Below, piece by piece: positions 25,862 to 35,362 of a stretch of 64,000 bases of DNA. The translations under genes were made by a program, and so were the position numbers. The stretch comes from DASQZK01 sp963732905. Lineage in GTDB: Bacteria > Bacteroidota > Bacteroidia > Bacteroidales > GCA-2748055. The number at the start of each line of letters is the position of its first letter. The first letter of the stretch is position 1. The notes beneath the pieces are model-generated. The model was not told the origin of the DNA. It did not search any database and worked only from the letters and a program-made list of their open reading frames with translations. The DNA lies in the NCBI GenBank assembly GCA_963732905.1, contig CAVTBM010000004.1, forward strand, positions 1-64,000, read 5' to 3'.

Positions 25862-26724
25862 AGACAAATACCTATTGCAGATACGGACGACCTGTTTTCG
25901 GTGATGTGACGTGAAAGATTGTCATCGTTGGGAATCCGGCTTGAACATAGACTGCAGCCTTATGCAGATCAATCTGAGAAATCCGTGGTGAAATCCATCA
26001 AAGAGATGCAACACAGAGTGGCCTTTAGATTTCCATGGATAATGAATTCCTCTTTTAAATGATTCCTGAAAGGCATTCAGGATAACTCTGTGTTTAATCT
26101 GTTTTCAAAATAAAAGACAGAAGGTATATTTAGATTCCCTGAATTGCAGTTTCCAGACGCCGGAGGTGATGAAATCTGTTTCCCGATAATCACCAGGTGG
26201 AACTTTACGCACTTGGTAGGGTGGACGGGTTGATCCTATACAAAAAAGGACTGAAATAGTATTGCAGTGAGAAAGAAAAATGATGATTTCAGCTGTCATT
26301 CATCAAAACGATGGTCATCATTTTGGGTGAGTTGATAACTTTTCGTCAAAAAGGGGAAAAGGGGACGCTGAGATATGGGGAGCTGAAACCATTAAGGGGC
26401 GGAGTGTTGGAAGGCGGGGGTGGGATGCCCTATCTAAATAAAGACTCCTTAAAATCTCGAAAACCCTTACTATGCCCGATCTTTAAATCATCCCGGCAGG
26501 AAGGAGACAGGAGCAAAAAAAGGTCCGGATGGAAAGATGCTCTACGAGAAAGAAAAGTTTTTTTGTACCCGATGATCGAAATCTGTGCTGATTGTAATTG
26601 GCACCTCCGGAATCTGTGGTGAAACCTTTTTAAAATACTCCACCGAATTTCTGTGAGAAATCGAAGGGACCCTTCCATTTGTAAGAAAACTTTTTTCCGT
26701 GGATACTCTTCAGACACCTCAGTA
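25862..26724. other. Long gap (863 bases) with intergenic repeat words; no gene seen
   Basis: No gene with support was found here. The words AATCYGTGGTGAAA occur twice (near 25985 and 26610), and GATGCAACACAGAGTGGC appears near 26005. Such phrases recur in intergenic DNA of Bacteroidetes in my recollection and may be remains of a dispersed repeat. The 26330-26440 part is purine-rich. The gap lies between convergent genes (the YciI gene on plus and the GH78 gene on minus), so terminators are expected, but none was clear. Confidence 0.45.
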
Positions 26725-29040
26725 TTAAAAGCTCTCTATCAACCATTTTCCCGGATGCAGTTCAAGATAGATATACTCATTATCCTCACCGGTAATTGTT
26801 GCCTGTTCAACAACCCTGTTCTTTCGTCCCAGGTTATTCCTGATGATCCGGCCATTTACTTTCAGCACACTATGATAAAACTTTTTAGGAAGTCCTACCC
26901 TGACCATAGTTCCGGGTGGCGAATAAAGTTCGGTTAGGAACTGCCAGTCTTCGGAATCAATTTTAAGGCTAATTTCGCCCCTGACGGTTTCTACACGACA
27001 CGAAACACGATGCAATCCCTGCAGTTTGGGAATGATCTCATACCGGCTGAATCCCGTTTCAACGGGTTTAATTCCGGCAACGTACTGCGGAAGCAGGTGC
27101 AGCGGTGACCCCGACCATCCGTGATTGTAGGATGATGTGCTCTTTGCCGGGCTTAAGTAATCCCACTGTTCCCACAACGTTGTATAGGGCGAGCGTACCA
27201 TACTGCCGTAGCGGGCTTTCATTCTCTGAAGTGCCGATCCGGTCTGGTTCATGGAAAACAGTGCGTCAAGAACAAAACGCTCTGTATAGGGACTTGCAAA
27301 TTCATTTCTTGTCAGGATCGCAGTGATCTTTTCATATTTAGAACTGTCGGCGATCCCCGACAATACTGCAAGAGCGTTGCCCCGGTCGTCGGCCGGACCG
27401 GTATAACCGGCTGACCGGTATTCCTCTCCGTTCCAGTAATACTGGTTAACAGCCCTCTTTAACTGTTCATATTTATGGCTTAAGGAGACTTCCTCTTTCT
27501 GAAGTCCCAGCACGTGAGCCAGCAAAATATCACCTTTCAGGGCATCGGCATACCAGACATTGTCGAGCAGACGTGCATCGATATTCGTTCCCCAGTCGAC
27601 CCAGTACCAGTCTCCCTTCCGCTGATGCACCAAACCATCGGACTCAAGGTTCCAGAGTGCATGATATTTTTCCATGGCCGGAAAAACTGCTCTGATGGTA
27701 GCGGTATCGCCCGAATATAAAAAGTACTGGTAAATGCCATGATATCCCGTAAAGGCTAACATCTGCAAAGGCAGTTCTTCACTGAACCAACCGCCATAAG
27801 GCATGTAGATGGTCGAATCGGACCTCTGCCAGTTGAACACATTCAAAATGGATTTTCTATCCAGTGCATACACGGCGGTGTCAAAGGCAAAAAACGACTG
27901 GTTCATCATGTTGCAAGCATCGGCGCCGTATTGTGACCGTTCCCTGTCGGGGCAATCCATATAATAATCCCGCATACACACGTAGAGCGTTCGCCGGGCT
28001 TTTTCCCAGAGGGTATTCAGAAAGGGATCATCACAGTTAAAATCAGCTGCAAATGTGGTGTTATAACCCGTTTCACGGTACCCCAATCGGATGATATCAA
28101 CATCAGGCGGGATCACGTAACAGATCTTGTGTCCCGAAATCCATTGCGGCACTTCAAATTCATCCGTACCCCCGCTGCAGATATATTCTGTCATCAGGCC
28201 GTTATGGTGGCGCCGGTTACCCGGTGAGTATGTATCGGAGAAAATACGGATGGTATCATAGTCTCCTGATCTGATCCTGAAGTACGGCATAACCTGCGCA
28301 TCATAAGGAAGGCAGGCCACCAGCGTATCACCCTGCCGGTACGTTTTCATGTACGGTTTAAGTCCGTAGTCCTTAACCATCGGGAGAGGCCGGCGAACCA
28401 GCCGGTGCCAGGGTGCTGCCGGCGGAGGTCCGGCTTCCGTGGCATGGTCCCATTCTGAATCATCGAAAGGAAGGCCGGTCCATCCGATATCCAGTGAAGC
28501 GTTGAAACCAATATCCTGCGGAGCATACCTGTAATTTGACCAGGTATCGGCCAGGGAATAAAAGGCCGGATGACGCTTCACCTTCCAGGTCGCATCGGAT
28601 ACGATGTGAGGGCTGTCGAAGTATAAACCTGCCTTACCACTGCTGTGGTGGTTAAGTCCGTCACGCCCGTAATAATTCACCAGGATGGCGATCGCATTCC
28701 TGCCCTTTTTCAGGAAGGGCCCGATATTCATCTCGTCATAGTACGTGTCACGCGGATTAACATCGCGGGTCAGCTCCCCGTCCCTGACGATTAGTGAATC
28801 ATTGATCCAAAGCATGTATTTTGAGTCGACGGCAATCCGGGCGGTTTCATTGAAAATGCTATCCGGGATATCAACAATTTTACGGAAACAAATCCATTGG
28901 CCGGTTTTTCCGGCATCACCGGCGACGGTGATCCATTCAGCGGGAAGATGAGACTGGCATGAAGACAGTAACACCAGAACCAAGAGGCTAAGACTTTGTC
29001 CCAGATATCTCACCGATTTGTGTATAGGTTCTCCTGTCAT
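26725..29040 (-). CDS. GH78-like alpha-L-rhamnosidase lipoprotein
   Basis: A 771-residue lipoprotein (signal ending LVLLSSC, Cys28). The N-terminal beta-sandwich domains (about 35-230: QWICFRKIVDIPDSIF, RIAVDSKYMLWINDSLIV, FLKKGRNAIAILVNYYG) are followed by another beta domain (about 230-330) and an (alpha/alpha)6 barrel (about 335-680) beginning with DPFLNTLWEKARRTLYVCMR. The motif MDCPDRERSQYGAD (about 361-374) is a variant of the DCPQRDER signature of GH78 and holds likely catalytic acids. A C-terminal beta domain closes it (GFSRYEIIPKLQGL). GH78 enzymes remove terminal alpha-L-rhamnose from pectins and glycosides by inversion. It is in a monocistronic position with its own predicted promoter, and its counterpart in the main cluster is at 54437-56848. 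Confidence 0.88.
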   Translation of the reverse strand: MTGEPIHKSVRYLGQSLSLLVLVLLSSCQSHLPAEWITVAGDAGKTGQWICFRKIVDIPDSIFNETARIAVDSKYMLWINDSLIVRDGELTRDVNPRDTYYDEMNIGPFLKKGRNAIAILVNYYGRDGLNHHSSGKAGLYFDSPHIVSDATWKVKRHPAFYSLADTWSNYRYAPQDIGFNASLDIGWTGLPFDDSEWDHATEAGPPPAAPWHRLVRRPLPMVKDYGLKPYMKTYRQGDTLVACLPYDAQVMPYFRIRSGDYDTIRIFSDTYSPGNRRHHNGLMTEYICSGGTDEFEVPQWISGHKICYVIPPDVDIIRLGYRETGYNTTFAADFNCDDPFLNTLWEKARRTLYVCMRDYYMDCPDRERSQYGADACNMMNQSFFAFDTAVYALDRKSILNVFNWQRSDSTIYMPYGGWFSEELPLQMLAFTGYHGIYQYFLYSGDTATIRAVFPAMEKYHALWNLESDGLVHQRKGDWYWVDWGTNIDARLLDNVWYADALKGDILLAHVLGLQKEEVSLSHKYEQLKRAVNQYYWNGEEYRSAGYTGPADDRGNALAVLSGIADSSKYEKITAILTRNEFASPYTERFVLDALFSMNQTGSALQRMKARYGSMVRSPYTTLWEQWDYLSPAKSTSSYNHGWSGSPLHLLPQYVAGIKPVETGFSRYEIIPKLQGLHRVSCRVETVRGEISLKIDSEDWQFLTELYSPPGTMVRVGLPKKFYHSVLKVNGRIIRNNLGRKNRVVEQATITGEDNEYIYLELHPGKWLIESF

Positions 29041-29454
29041 GGTTAATCGTTGATTGAAAAGGTTGATGAAGACGTGAAGGAGTTCTTATGGTCTGTGCTA
29101 TTCCGTTTCATTATCCATTTATACACAAAGTTAGAAGAATAATTTTAGAAAAAAATGGAGCAGAGATCACGGGAAGGAAGAAGAAAATTTAAATTTTCAT
29201 TACAAATTTGCTCCTCAAGAGAATAGCTGAAGGAGCCATCGTACATCGTTTCGGTTTATGCAGCAACCCTGCCCATATCATTCTATTCATAACCTTTTGA
29301 AATTCCTTCGTTGCTGTTTACGGTGTGAAGCCGGTTATGTCAATCATTTTACACATTTCTTCCCCTTTTCTGTAATTCTCCAGGCGGTCGTAAGAGAAAA
29401 TACGTTGAACAGTCGACTGCCGGTGAAATTAAAATACCCGGACATACCCGTATT
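29041..29454. other. Gap holding the GH78 promoter; nothing else seen
   Basis: These 414 bases lie between the GH78 gene start and the end of the GH39-like gene on the same strand. Besides the promoter-like boxes near 29126-29156, no gene, hairpin or RNA could be supported. Confidence 0.45.
29126..29156 (-). promoter_or_regulatory. Predicted promoter of the GH78 gene
   Basis: On the minus strand TAACTTTG (29133-29126) matches TAnnTTTG exactly. A run of seven T begins about 19 bases upstream and provides a TTT(T) in place of TTTG. The start codon is at 29040, giving a leader of roughly 80 bases. It is a pattern match only. Confidence 0.5.
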
Positions 29455-30846
29455 TTACTGACTGATCTCAATCCGGTTGATCTCATAGGGTGCCAGGGAT
29501 ATGATCAACGGATCATTTTCAAGTTCTTTCAGAGAACCTGACCGCAGCACCTCGGCATTGTTCACAGCCCGTTCGGGATCAAGCCTGATAAGCCTGAAAG
29601 TACCGTCTTTCATGGATGGGAGGCTGACAGTGGCCCGGTATGTTTTCCCCTGCCCCCCGGCAGGAAAATTCCAGACAAGAATATTCGTCCAATGGCCATT
29701 TTTGGTGGCAAGCGTTTTCAGCTCATCATTTGTCCCGCTAACCTTCAGTTGTTGTCCGTCAAGAAGACTGAGCCAATGGAATACGAAATAGGATGGCCTT
29801 ACCCTGCCCTGATTATCATAAATCCCGGAATATTGGGGCATGACATTCCACCAGTGAGCCATAAACGCGGTCCCTTTTTCGGAAAAGAAGGGCCTGAATT
29901 CACCGGGATCGACGAAAAAATCACGGATATGATAGTACGCGCTCCGGCCCAGTCCCTCATCACTGAATACACCGGTCGCTTCAAGAATAAATGCTGGCTG
30001 GAACCCTGGATTAAGGTTGGGATTGAAGAGATCCATGTTCCATTCCGTTATCATTGTTTCAGTATTTTTCAGCAGCGGGTATTTCGCGAGTTTTGACTTA
30101 ATGGTCCTGATGCTCTGCCGAAAAAAATCCGGGTTATTGGTATATCCATGCCAGGAGAAAAAATCGAGGGGTGAGTTGCCCCTTCCGCAATATGCGATCA
30201 GGGAGTCACCGATTGGGCTCATGTACCAGGCAAGAGCCGGACCACCGACCTTAGCTTTCGGGTCGGCTTTCAGGATAGCCCGGGCTGTGTGAGTATAATA
30301 CACCTGGTAATCTTCAGGTTTGAACAGGTAAGGACAGCCCCCGTCTTCCCCGATATCCACCTCATTCCCGATTTCCCAGTATTCAACCCCGTAATTCTTC
30401 TCCTTACAGTGACGAACCAGTTGATAAACCAGTTCGTCCCATTCCCCGTAGTTTGCAGGCTGGCATATGAACTGATCAACTTTCGGAAATAGTACAGCCG
30501 GCTTGAAACAGATGTCAGGAATGGGCTGTGCGCCTGTCGCCACAATAGCGGAAAACATGCGGTCAAGCTTTTCCCAGCTATACTGCCCTTTTGCCGGATA
30601 AATATTGTAATACTCCTGAAGAAAGAACCGGATCGTCTTTGGGTGAAGTTGCTCCAGTTGAGGTAAATGGCCGTCAATCATGGGTTCTGAGGAAAGCCCA
30701 CCCTGTCCGAGGGAATAATTTGTCAGGTCGGTTTTCCCCGGAAGGGGGGAGCCGTCAATGATCAGTTGAAGCGGTGGAGCCTGGGCAAATATTACCCCGA
30801 AAAAGAAAAGACCGACATAAACCATGGAAAAAAACCTGGAATTCAT
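29455..30846 (-). CDS. GH39-like clan GH-A glycosidase
   Basis: A 463-residue exported protein (signal MNSRFFSMVYVGLFFFGVIF, cleavage near AQA). A (beta/alpha)8 domain (about 40-360) carries the general acid/base Glu162 in EYWEIGNEVDIG and the nucleophile Glu268 in TMITEWNMD, with the usual VGGPALAW and DFFSWHGYTN segments between them. A short beta domain follows (about 375-463), as in beta-xylosidase-like GH39 enzymes. Family members cut beta-xylosides, alpha-iduronides or arabinosides, so the substrate stays open. It lies on the same strand as the GH78 gene but is separated from it by 414 bases, and it is divergent from the beta-propeller gene at 30990. Confidence 0.78.
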   Translation of the reverse strand: MNSRFFSMVYVGLFFFGVIFAQAPPLQLIIDGSPLPGKTDLTNYSLGQGGLSSEPMIDGHLPQLEQLHPKTIRFFLQEYYNIYPAKGQYSWEKLDRMFSAIVATGAQPIPDICFKPAVLFPKVDQFICQPANYGEWDELVYQLVRHCKEKNYGVEYWEIGNEVDIGEDGGCPYLFKPEDYQVYYTHTARAILKADPKAKVGGPALAWYMSPIGDSLIAYCGRGNSPLDFFSWHGYTNNPDFFRQSIRTIKSKLAKYPLLKNTETMITEWNMDLFNPNLNPGFQPAFILEATGVFSDEGLGRSAYYHIRDFFVDPGEFRPFFSEKGTAFMAHWWNVMPQYSGIYDNQGRVRPSYFVFHWLSLLDGQQLKVSGTNDELKTLATKNGHWTNILVWNFPAGGQGKTYRATVSLPSMKDGTFRLIRLDPERAVNNAEVLRSGSLKELENDPLIISLAPYEINRIEISQ

Positions 30847-30989
30847 GCGATAAAATGTTAATTATTACTGTTCCGCGGATCAAATCCCGGATTTCTGCCT
30901 GAAAGACATTATAAAGATAACTGATTCCAAAAGACTTTTATACCTTTATTCCTCATTGAATTTGACACTCATTAAAATGATGATCCGTA

Positions 30990-33521
30990 ATGATTAAGCA
31001 CTCCATCAGAAATGGGCACCTGATGTTTCCGATCATGCTCCTTTTTTCGCTCAATGTCTCGTCGCAGTTTACCCCCGGAGATCAGAAGGTAGGTCCCCAG
31101 CCCGACGGCAGCATTCTCGTCCCCTCCAACCAGTTGCTGCGACCGGCAGGCAACCAGGTGTTCATGCCGGGCCGGCCGGTTGACCTTTCCCTTACCCGGA
31201 AGAGACATATGTTAATTATTAAAAATTCCAATGATCTTGAGTTCATAAACGTTCGTAACAAAAAAATCATTCAGTCCCTGCCCTATCCAACCGGAGCTGC
31301 ATCTTTCACGGGGCTGTGTCTATCCTCCGACGGTAAAAGGATATTTGTCTCCACTGCCGAAAACCGTGTGCTTACAGCTGTAAAAGGAAAAAATCATGAA
31401 TATCACTGGTCGGGCTCTTATACCTTGCCGGAACCTGAGATAGGGGGATACCCGGTTCCGGGGGGATTAATCCTGAACCAAAATGAAGATAAACTGTATG
31501 TGACCCTGAGCCGGAATAACAGCCTCGCCGCCATCACGCTTGCCGACTCCTCTGTAACCGAAATACCGGCAGGTATAGCCCCGTACGACGTGATACTCTT
31601 CTCAATGGAAAAAGCTTATGTCAGTAATTGGGGCGGCCGGCGGCCGCGGCCGGGGGAAACCGTCTACAACACTTCAGGCAGTGAGGTCCTGGTCGATCCT
31701 GAAACCGGCATTGCCAACAATGGCAGTGTTTCCGTAATTGATCTGAAAGAAAATAAAGAAATCAAAAACATTGAAACGGGCCTTCACCCGTCCGGAATGG
31801 TATTAAGTCCGGATAAAAACCGGTTGTACGTAGCCTGTGCCAACAGTGATGTCATTTCGGTTATCGACACAAAAACAGATTCCGTAATCGAAACGGTTTC
31901 CGTGCATTTTAAAGACGGAATGCCCTTTGGAAGCGGGCCGAATGCGGTTGTGGTTTCTCCGGACGGGAAGAAGCTTTACACAGCCAACGGCACGGATAAT
32001 GCCATCTGTGAGATTAATACGACTTCACCCTGTAAAGTCGAAGGATATATCCCCACCGGCTGGTATCCGGGATCGGTTATTACGGATAAACATGGAAAAT
32101 TCCTTTATGTGGCCAACGTAAAGGGCATTGGTTCTCGGAACAAAGGAAAGGATCAGAAAGGCTACAATTCCCGTCAATACCTTGGAAGTGTTTCAGTAGT
32201 CAGGATACCGGATCAGGATCAGTTAAAAGATATGACTGAAGTGGTACTGCAGAACAATAACCTGTCGGCAAATTCACCGGTGGCGGAAAATGCTCCCAGG
32301 GTAGTGCCCGTCCCATATCTGCCCGGTCAGACATCACCCATCAAACATGTGATCTACATCATTAAGGAAAATCGAACCTACGACCAGGTTTTCGGCGATA
32401 TGACACAGGGTAATGGCGATACCAGCCTGGTGATGTTCGGCAGGAATGTGACACCGAATCACCATCTTCTGGCAGAGACCTTTGGCCTGATGGACAACTT
32501 CAACTGCAGCGGTGTGTTAAGCGCCGACGGGCATCAGTGGACGGACGAAGCATATGTGACCGATTATATCGAAAAATTCTTCGGCGATTTTACCCGAAGC
32601 TACCCGTATGATGGTAATGATGCCCTGGCCTATGCCGGCTCCGGTTTCATCTGGGATAATGTCCTTCGTCATGGTCAGACCTTTCGAAATTACGGTGAAT
32701 TTGTCACGGCAGTCATCAACCCGCCTGATGCACAATTCACCGATATCTATGATGATTTCTTGACCGGCCTGCATACCATTTCGATCAGGTCGAAGGTAAA
32801 TCTTGAACAGCTCGGTCCTTATACCTGTCCCACCTATGTCAGTTTTCCCACCAAAGTTCCCGACGTGTACCGTGCCGCCGAATTTATCAAAGAACTGCAT
32901 GCGTATGAAGAGAATGACGAGCTTCCCAATTTTATCATTATCGCCCTGCCCGCCGATCATACTTCGGGAACAAGACCAGGAAGGCCGACACCTGAGGCTG
33001 CAGTCGCCGACAATGACCTGGCACTGGGAAGGATTGTCGAAGCAGTTTCAGGAAGTAAGTTCTGGCCGGAGACCTGCATTTTTGTCACAGAGGATGATCC
33101 ACAGGACGGACTCGATCACGTAGACGGTCACCGTACCGTCGGGCTGGTAATCAGTCCATGGTCTGCCCGTGGTAGTGTAATCTCCACGTATTATTCACAG
33201 ATCAATATGGTCAGGACCATCGAGAACATTCTTGGTCTGCCGCCGATGAACCAGCTCGACCTATCGTCCGAACCCATGTTCGACTGTTTTCAGGAAACTC
33301 CGGATTTTACGCCATACCGGGTTCAGCAAAACAATATCCCGCTGGAAGAGATCAATCCCCCGCTTTCTGCCCTGAAGGGTGATGCCCTCTATTGGGCGCA
33401 AAAATCCATGGAACAGGACCTGGACGAAGTTGACCGCATCGATGAAGATGTGTTCAACCGGATTATCTGGCATGCGGTAAGGGGGTATTCTGTTCCCTAT
33501 CCTGTGGTTCATCAAGAATAA
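30990..33521 (+). CDS. YncE-like beta-propeller fused to a phosphoesterase domain
   Basis: An 843-residue exported protein (signal ending VSSQ, residue 26). The first 430 residues form a seven-bladed YVTN/YncE-like propeller, with repeated SPDGKKLYTANGTD, SPDKNRLYVACANSD and SSDGKRIFVSTAEN units. From about residue 448 comes a phosphoesterase-family domain (alkaline-phosphatase-like fold): IKHVIYIIKENRTYDQVFGD, ADGHQWTDEAYVTDY, NFIIIALPADHTSG, and FVTEDDPQDGLDHVDGHRT, which holds typical metal-binding Asp and His. Such two-part proteins are common in Bacteroidetes and Acidobacteria; they may release phosphate or act on phosphonate/phosphodiester substrates, but the substrate is unproven. The gene is oriented opposite to the main cluster. 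Confidence 0.85.
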   Translation: MIKHSIRNGHLMFPIMLLFSLNVSSQFTPGDQKVGPQPDGSILVPSNQLLRPAGNQVFMPGRPVDLSLTRKRHMLIIKNSNDLEFINVRNKKIIQSLPYPTGAASFTGLCLSSDGKRIFVSTAENRVLTAVKGKNHEYHWSGSYTLPEPEIGGYPVPGGLILNQNEDKLYVTLSRNNSLAAITLADSSVTEIPAGIAPYDVILFSMEKAYVSNWGGRRPRPGETVYNTSGSEVLVDPETGIANNGSVSVIDLKENKEIKNIETGLHPSGMVLSPDKNRLYVACANSDVISVIDTKTDSVIETVSVHFKDGMPFGSGPNAVVVSPDGKKLYTANGTDNAICEINTTSPCKVEGYIPTGWYPGSVITDKHGKFLYVANVKGIGSRNKGKDQKGYNSRQYLGSVSVVRIPDQDQLKDMTEVVLQNNNLSANSPVAENAPRVVPVPYLPGQTSPIKHVIYIIKENRTYDQVFGDMTQGNGDTSLVMFGRNVTPNHHLLAETFGLMDNFNCSGVLSADGHQWTDEAYVTDYIEKFFGDFTRSYPYDGNDALAYAGSGFIWDNVLRHGQTFRNYGEFVTAVINPPDAQFTDIYDDFLTGLHTISIRSKVNLEQLGPYTCPTYVSFPTKVPDVYRAAEFIKELHAYEENDELPNFIIIALPADHTSGTRPGRPTPEAAVADNDLALGRIVEAVSGSKFWPETCIFVTEDDPQDGLDHVDGHRTVGLVISPWSARGSVISTYYSQINMVRTIENILGLPPMNQLDLSSEPMFDCFQETPDFTPYRVQQNNIPLEEINPPLSALKGDALYWAQKSMEQDLDEVDRIDEDVFNRIIWHAVRGYSVPYPVVHQE

Positions 33522-33551
33522 AGAACAGGGGTGGATATATCCTTACCAATC

Positions 33552-33863
33552 TTAAGAGACATCCCTGTTACCGGCTCTGAATTTTTCGATTTCTTCCAGT
33601 GGTTTTCCACTGGTTTCGGGAAGCCATTTTAAGGTCGAAAATATCTGTGACCCTTCCGTCAAATGCAGCCCCGAACATGCACCCGAAGAGATGGGCGGCA
33701 TATGAAAACCCGGGGCCGAAATGACTGCTCACCAGATGAAAATATCGTTCAATTAATGGACCCGCTCTGGTGATGATTGCGATACGAATCCAAACAGCAA
33801 TTTGCCAGGCGATGCCACAGCGGTGAGTAAAACCAGACAGGCCCGGTTGATTTCATTTTTCAT
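33552..33863 (-). pseudogene. Sugar-porter MFS gene reduced by a large internal deletion
   Basis: Minus-strand DNA from the ATG at 33863 matches codons 1 to about 75 of the transporter at 19700-21052 at the DNA level (for example GCAGCCCCGAACATGCACCC is shared), but it carries a frameshift near codon 27. Right after VTDIF, it jumps to the last 25 codons (LKWLPETSGKPLEEIEKFRA) and stops at 33552. About 350 codons are missing. The junction lies around TATTTTC (33637-33643), a word similar to sequence at both ends of the lost part in the intact copy, which suggests deletion between short repeats. No function remains. It shows that a second copy of the transporter once stood upstream of this end of the cluster. 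Confidence 0.9.
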
Positions 33864-33943
33864 AGGTTCGTGGTTTTATCAGGCTGAAACAAAAACAGTA
33901 AACTTCTTAGGAATCATCGGATAATTCTCGCAAAAATTGAATG

Positions 33944-34621
33944 TCACTGAACCGTCAGCTGAATTGTCTCAAAAGCTTTTCTCAGCGTACCCAGTTTATC
34001 GGAAGAATCGTAATTATAGATCCCTACATACCATTTCCCCTCTTCGGGGAGATCATGCATATAAGCCTTGAGAAACAGGGTATCTCCATGTACTACATTT
34101 ACCAATGTATGACCGTCAGTTGAATAAGTATAAAAGAAATTGCTGACTGCCGTATCCTTGTCCAAATACAGGTTCACACCCACACCCTGGCACAATCCCG
34201 GGGCACTGGTGAAATACCCTTCCGCAACGGTGTATCCCTGTACTCCTCTTGTCAGCGTAAGATGCACATCCAGGAAATCAAAATCATGAACAAGGTCCAG
34301 TACCGTACGTTCAATCACGGCAGTCCTGCCAAGCCCTATAAAATAAAAATCCCTGATCTGGCGTGTACCGTACCCTTCATGTGAGAAAGTAAGATCGTAG
34401 TAGCCTTCCTTCACATTGTCAAACCTGAAAATTCCGGATTTATGCACCACGGTTTCCCTCCGGGTTTGCCCATTTTCGAGCAGGACAGACACACCTTCCG
34501 GTGAAACTGAAGGACTGAGTTCAACCTTACCGGTAATGGAGCCCTCCAAAACCTGGTCTTTTCTGCAGCCGGTCATAAAAACAACCAGTATTGCCAACAA
34601 TGTTATCTTTATCATAGACAT
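33944..34621 (-). CDS. Carboxypeptidase-regulatory-like lipoprotein 1 of three
   Basis: A 225-residue lipoprotein (signal ending VFMTGC). It starts with a carboxypeptidase-D regulatory-like beta-sandwich (about 28-100): GSITGKVELSPSVSPEGVSV, SGIFRFDNVKEGYYDLTFSH and EGYGTRQIRDFYFIGLGRTA. A second beta-rich part (about 105-225) contains FLDVHLTLTRGVQGYTVAEG, LYLDKDTAVSNFFYTYSTDG and GKWYVGIYNYDSS. It is the last of three tandem lipoproteins with six- and nine-base spacings, so they form one operon and probably one surface complex or binding layer. No enzyme motif is visible. It could bind polysaccharide, but that is an inference from the company it keeps. Confidence 0.75.
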   Translation of the reverse strand: MSMIKITLLAILVVFMTGCRKDQVLEGSITGKVELSPSVSPEGVSVLLENGQTRRETVVHKSGIFRFDNVKEGYYDLTFSHEGYGTRQIRDFYFIGLGRTAVIERTVLDLVHDFDFLDVHLTLTRGVQGYTVAEGYFTSAPGLCQGVGVNLYLDKDTAVSNFFYTYSTDGHTLVNVVHGDTLFLKAYMHDLPEEGKWYVGIYNYDSSDKLGTLRKAFETIQLTVQ

Positions 34622-34627
34622 AATTTT

Positions 34628-35353
34628 TTACTCGCTATAAAATTCAGAAGGGATCTCAAATTTAATTTCAGCCGTTGTTCTCCCGGTAATGGCATATACC
34701 TCAGTATACTTGTCCCAGTCAAAATAATCACAGGATGACACACCTGCATAGCCTTTTATATAAATGAAACGACTATTCTCTATCACTTCCGGTTTCAAAT
34801 CGATGTAATCTTCGAAGTCCGGAGAATTGGTCAGATTTAAACCCGAAAAGTAGGTTTGAAGAAAATTTCCACTGGATACACCGTGCCTGTCACTGATAAA
34901 CCAACGGATTCCTTCGAAGGTGGATAACTGGTCCGCTTCCCTGTGGCAACTTCCCCAAATCCGGATAGTAAGGTTCCCGGCAGATGCGACAGAATCAAGT
35001 GTGATTGTCACATGATCAGGCCTTGGGAAACTTCGAAAGCTGGCCAGGTATTCTGGAGCAGGCCCGCCATGAAAACTAAATCCGAATTTTTTGTATGTGA
35101 AATACCCTTTCTTTTCCAGGGTAATATTATAAATCCCCGTTTCCAGGTTGCTCATTTTGAAATATAAGTTGGAATCGGAGACGGTGGAGAATTTTTTATC
35201 ACCCCTGTCAAACGTCAACTTTGTCCCTGCGGGTTCAGCAGTTCCGACGACATCACCGCGCAACAACGAATAGTCATCTCTGCAGGAATTAAAAGCAAAC
35301 GGCAGAATGGTCATACAGAGAAGACATAACCCCAATGAAAGATCTTTTTTCAT
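34628..35353 (-). CDS. Carboxypeptidase-regulatory-like lipoprotein 2 of three
   Basis: A 241-residue lipoprotein (signal ending FAFNSC). Its N-terminal beta-sandwich is a shortened form of the one in its neighbours: GDVVGTAEPAGTKLTFDRGD, FKMSNLETGIYNITLEKKGY and FTYKKFGFSFHGG. The C-terminal part is about 130 residues of unknown fold with VTITLDSVASAGNLTIRIWG and two cysteines near the end of the domain (SCHRE and SSCDYFDWDKY). It lies six bases upstream of the first lipoprotein gene and nine bases downstream of the third, all on one strand. The size and plan (lipobox, CarboxypepD_reg-like domain, second beta domain) match the neighbours although the sequences have diverged widely. Confidence 0.72.
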   Translation of the reverse strand: MKKDLSLGLCLLCMTILPFAFNSCRDDYSLLRGDVVGTAEPAGTKLTFDRGDKKFSTVSDSNLYFKMSNLETGIYNITLEKKGYFTYKKFGFSFHGGPAPEYLASFRSFPRPDHVTITLDSVASAGNLTIRIWGSCHREADQLSTFEGIRWFISDRHGVSSGNFLQTYFSGLNLTNSPDFEDYIDLKPEVIENSRFIYIKGYAGVSSCDYFDWDKYTEVYAITGRTTAEIKFEIPSEFYSE

Positions 35354-35362
35354 GATGTGGTA

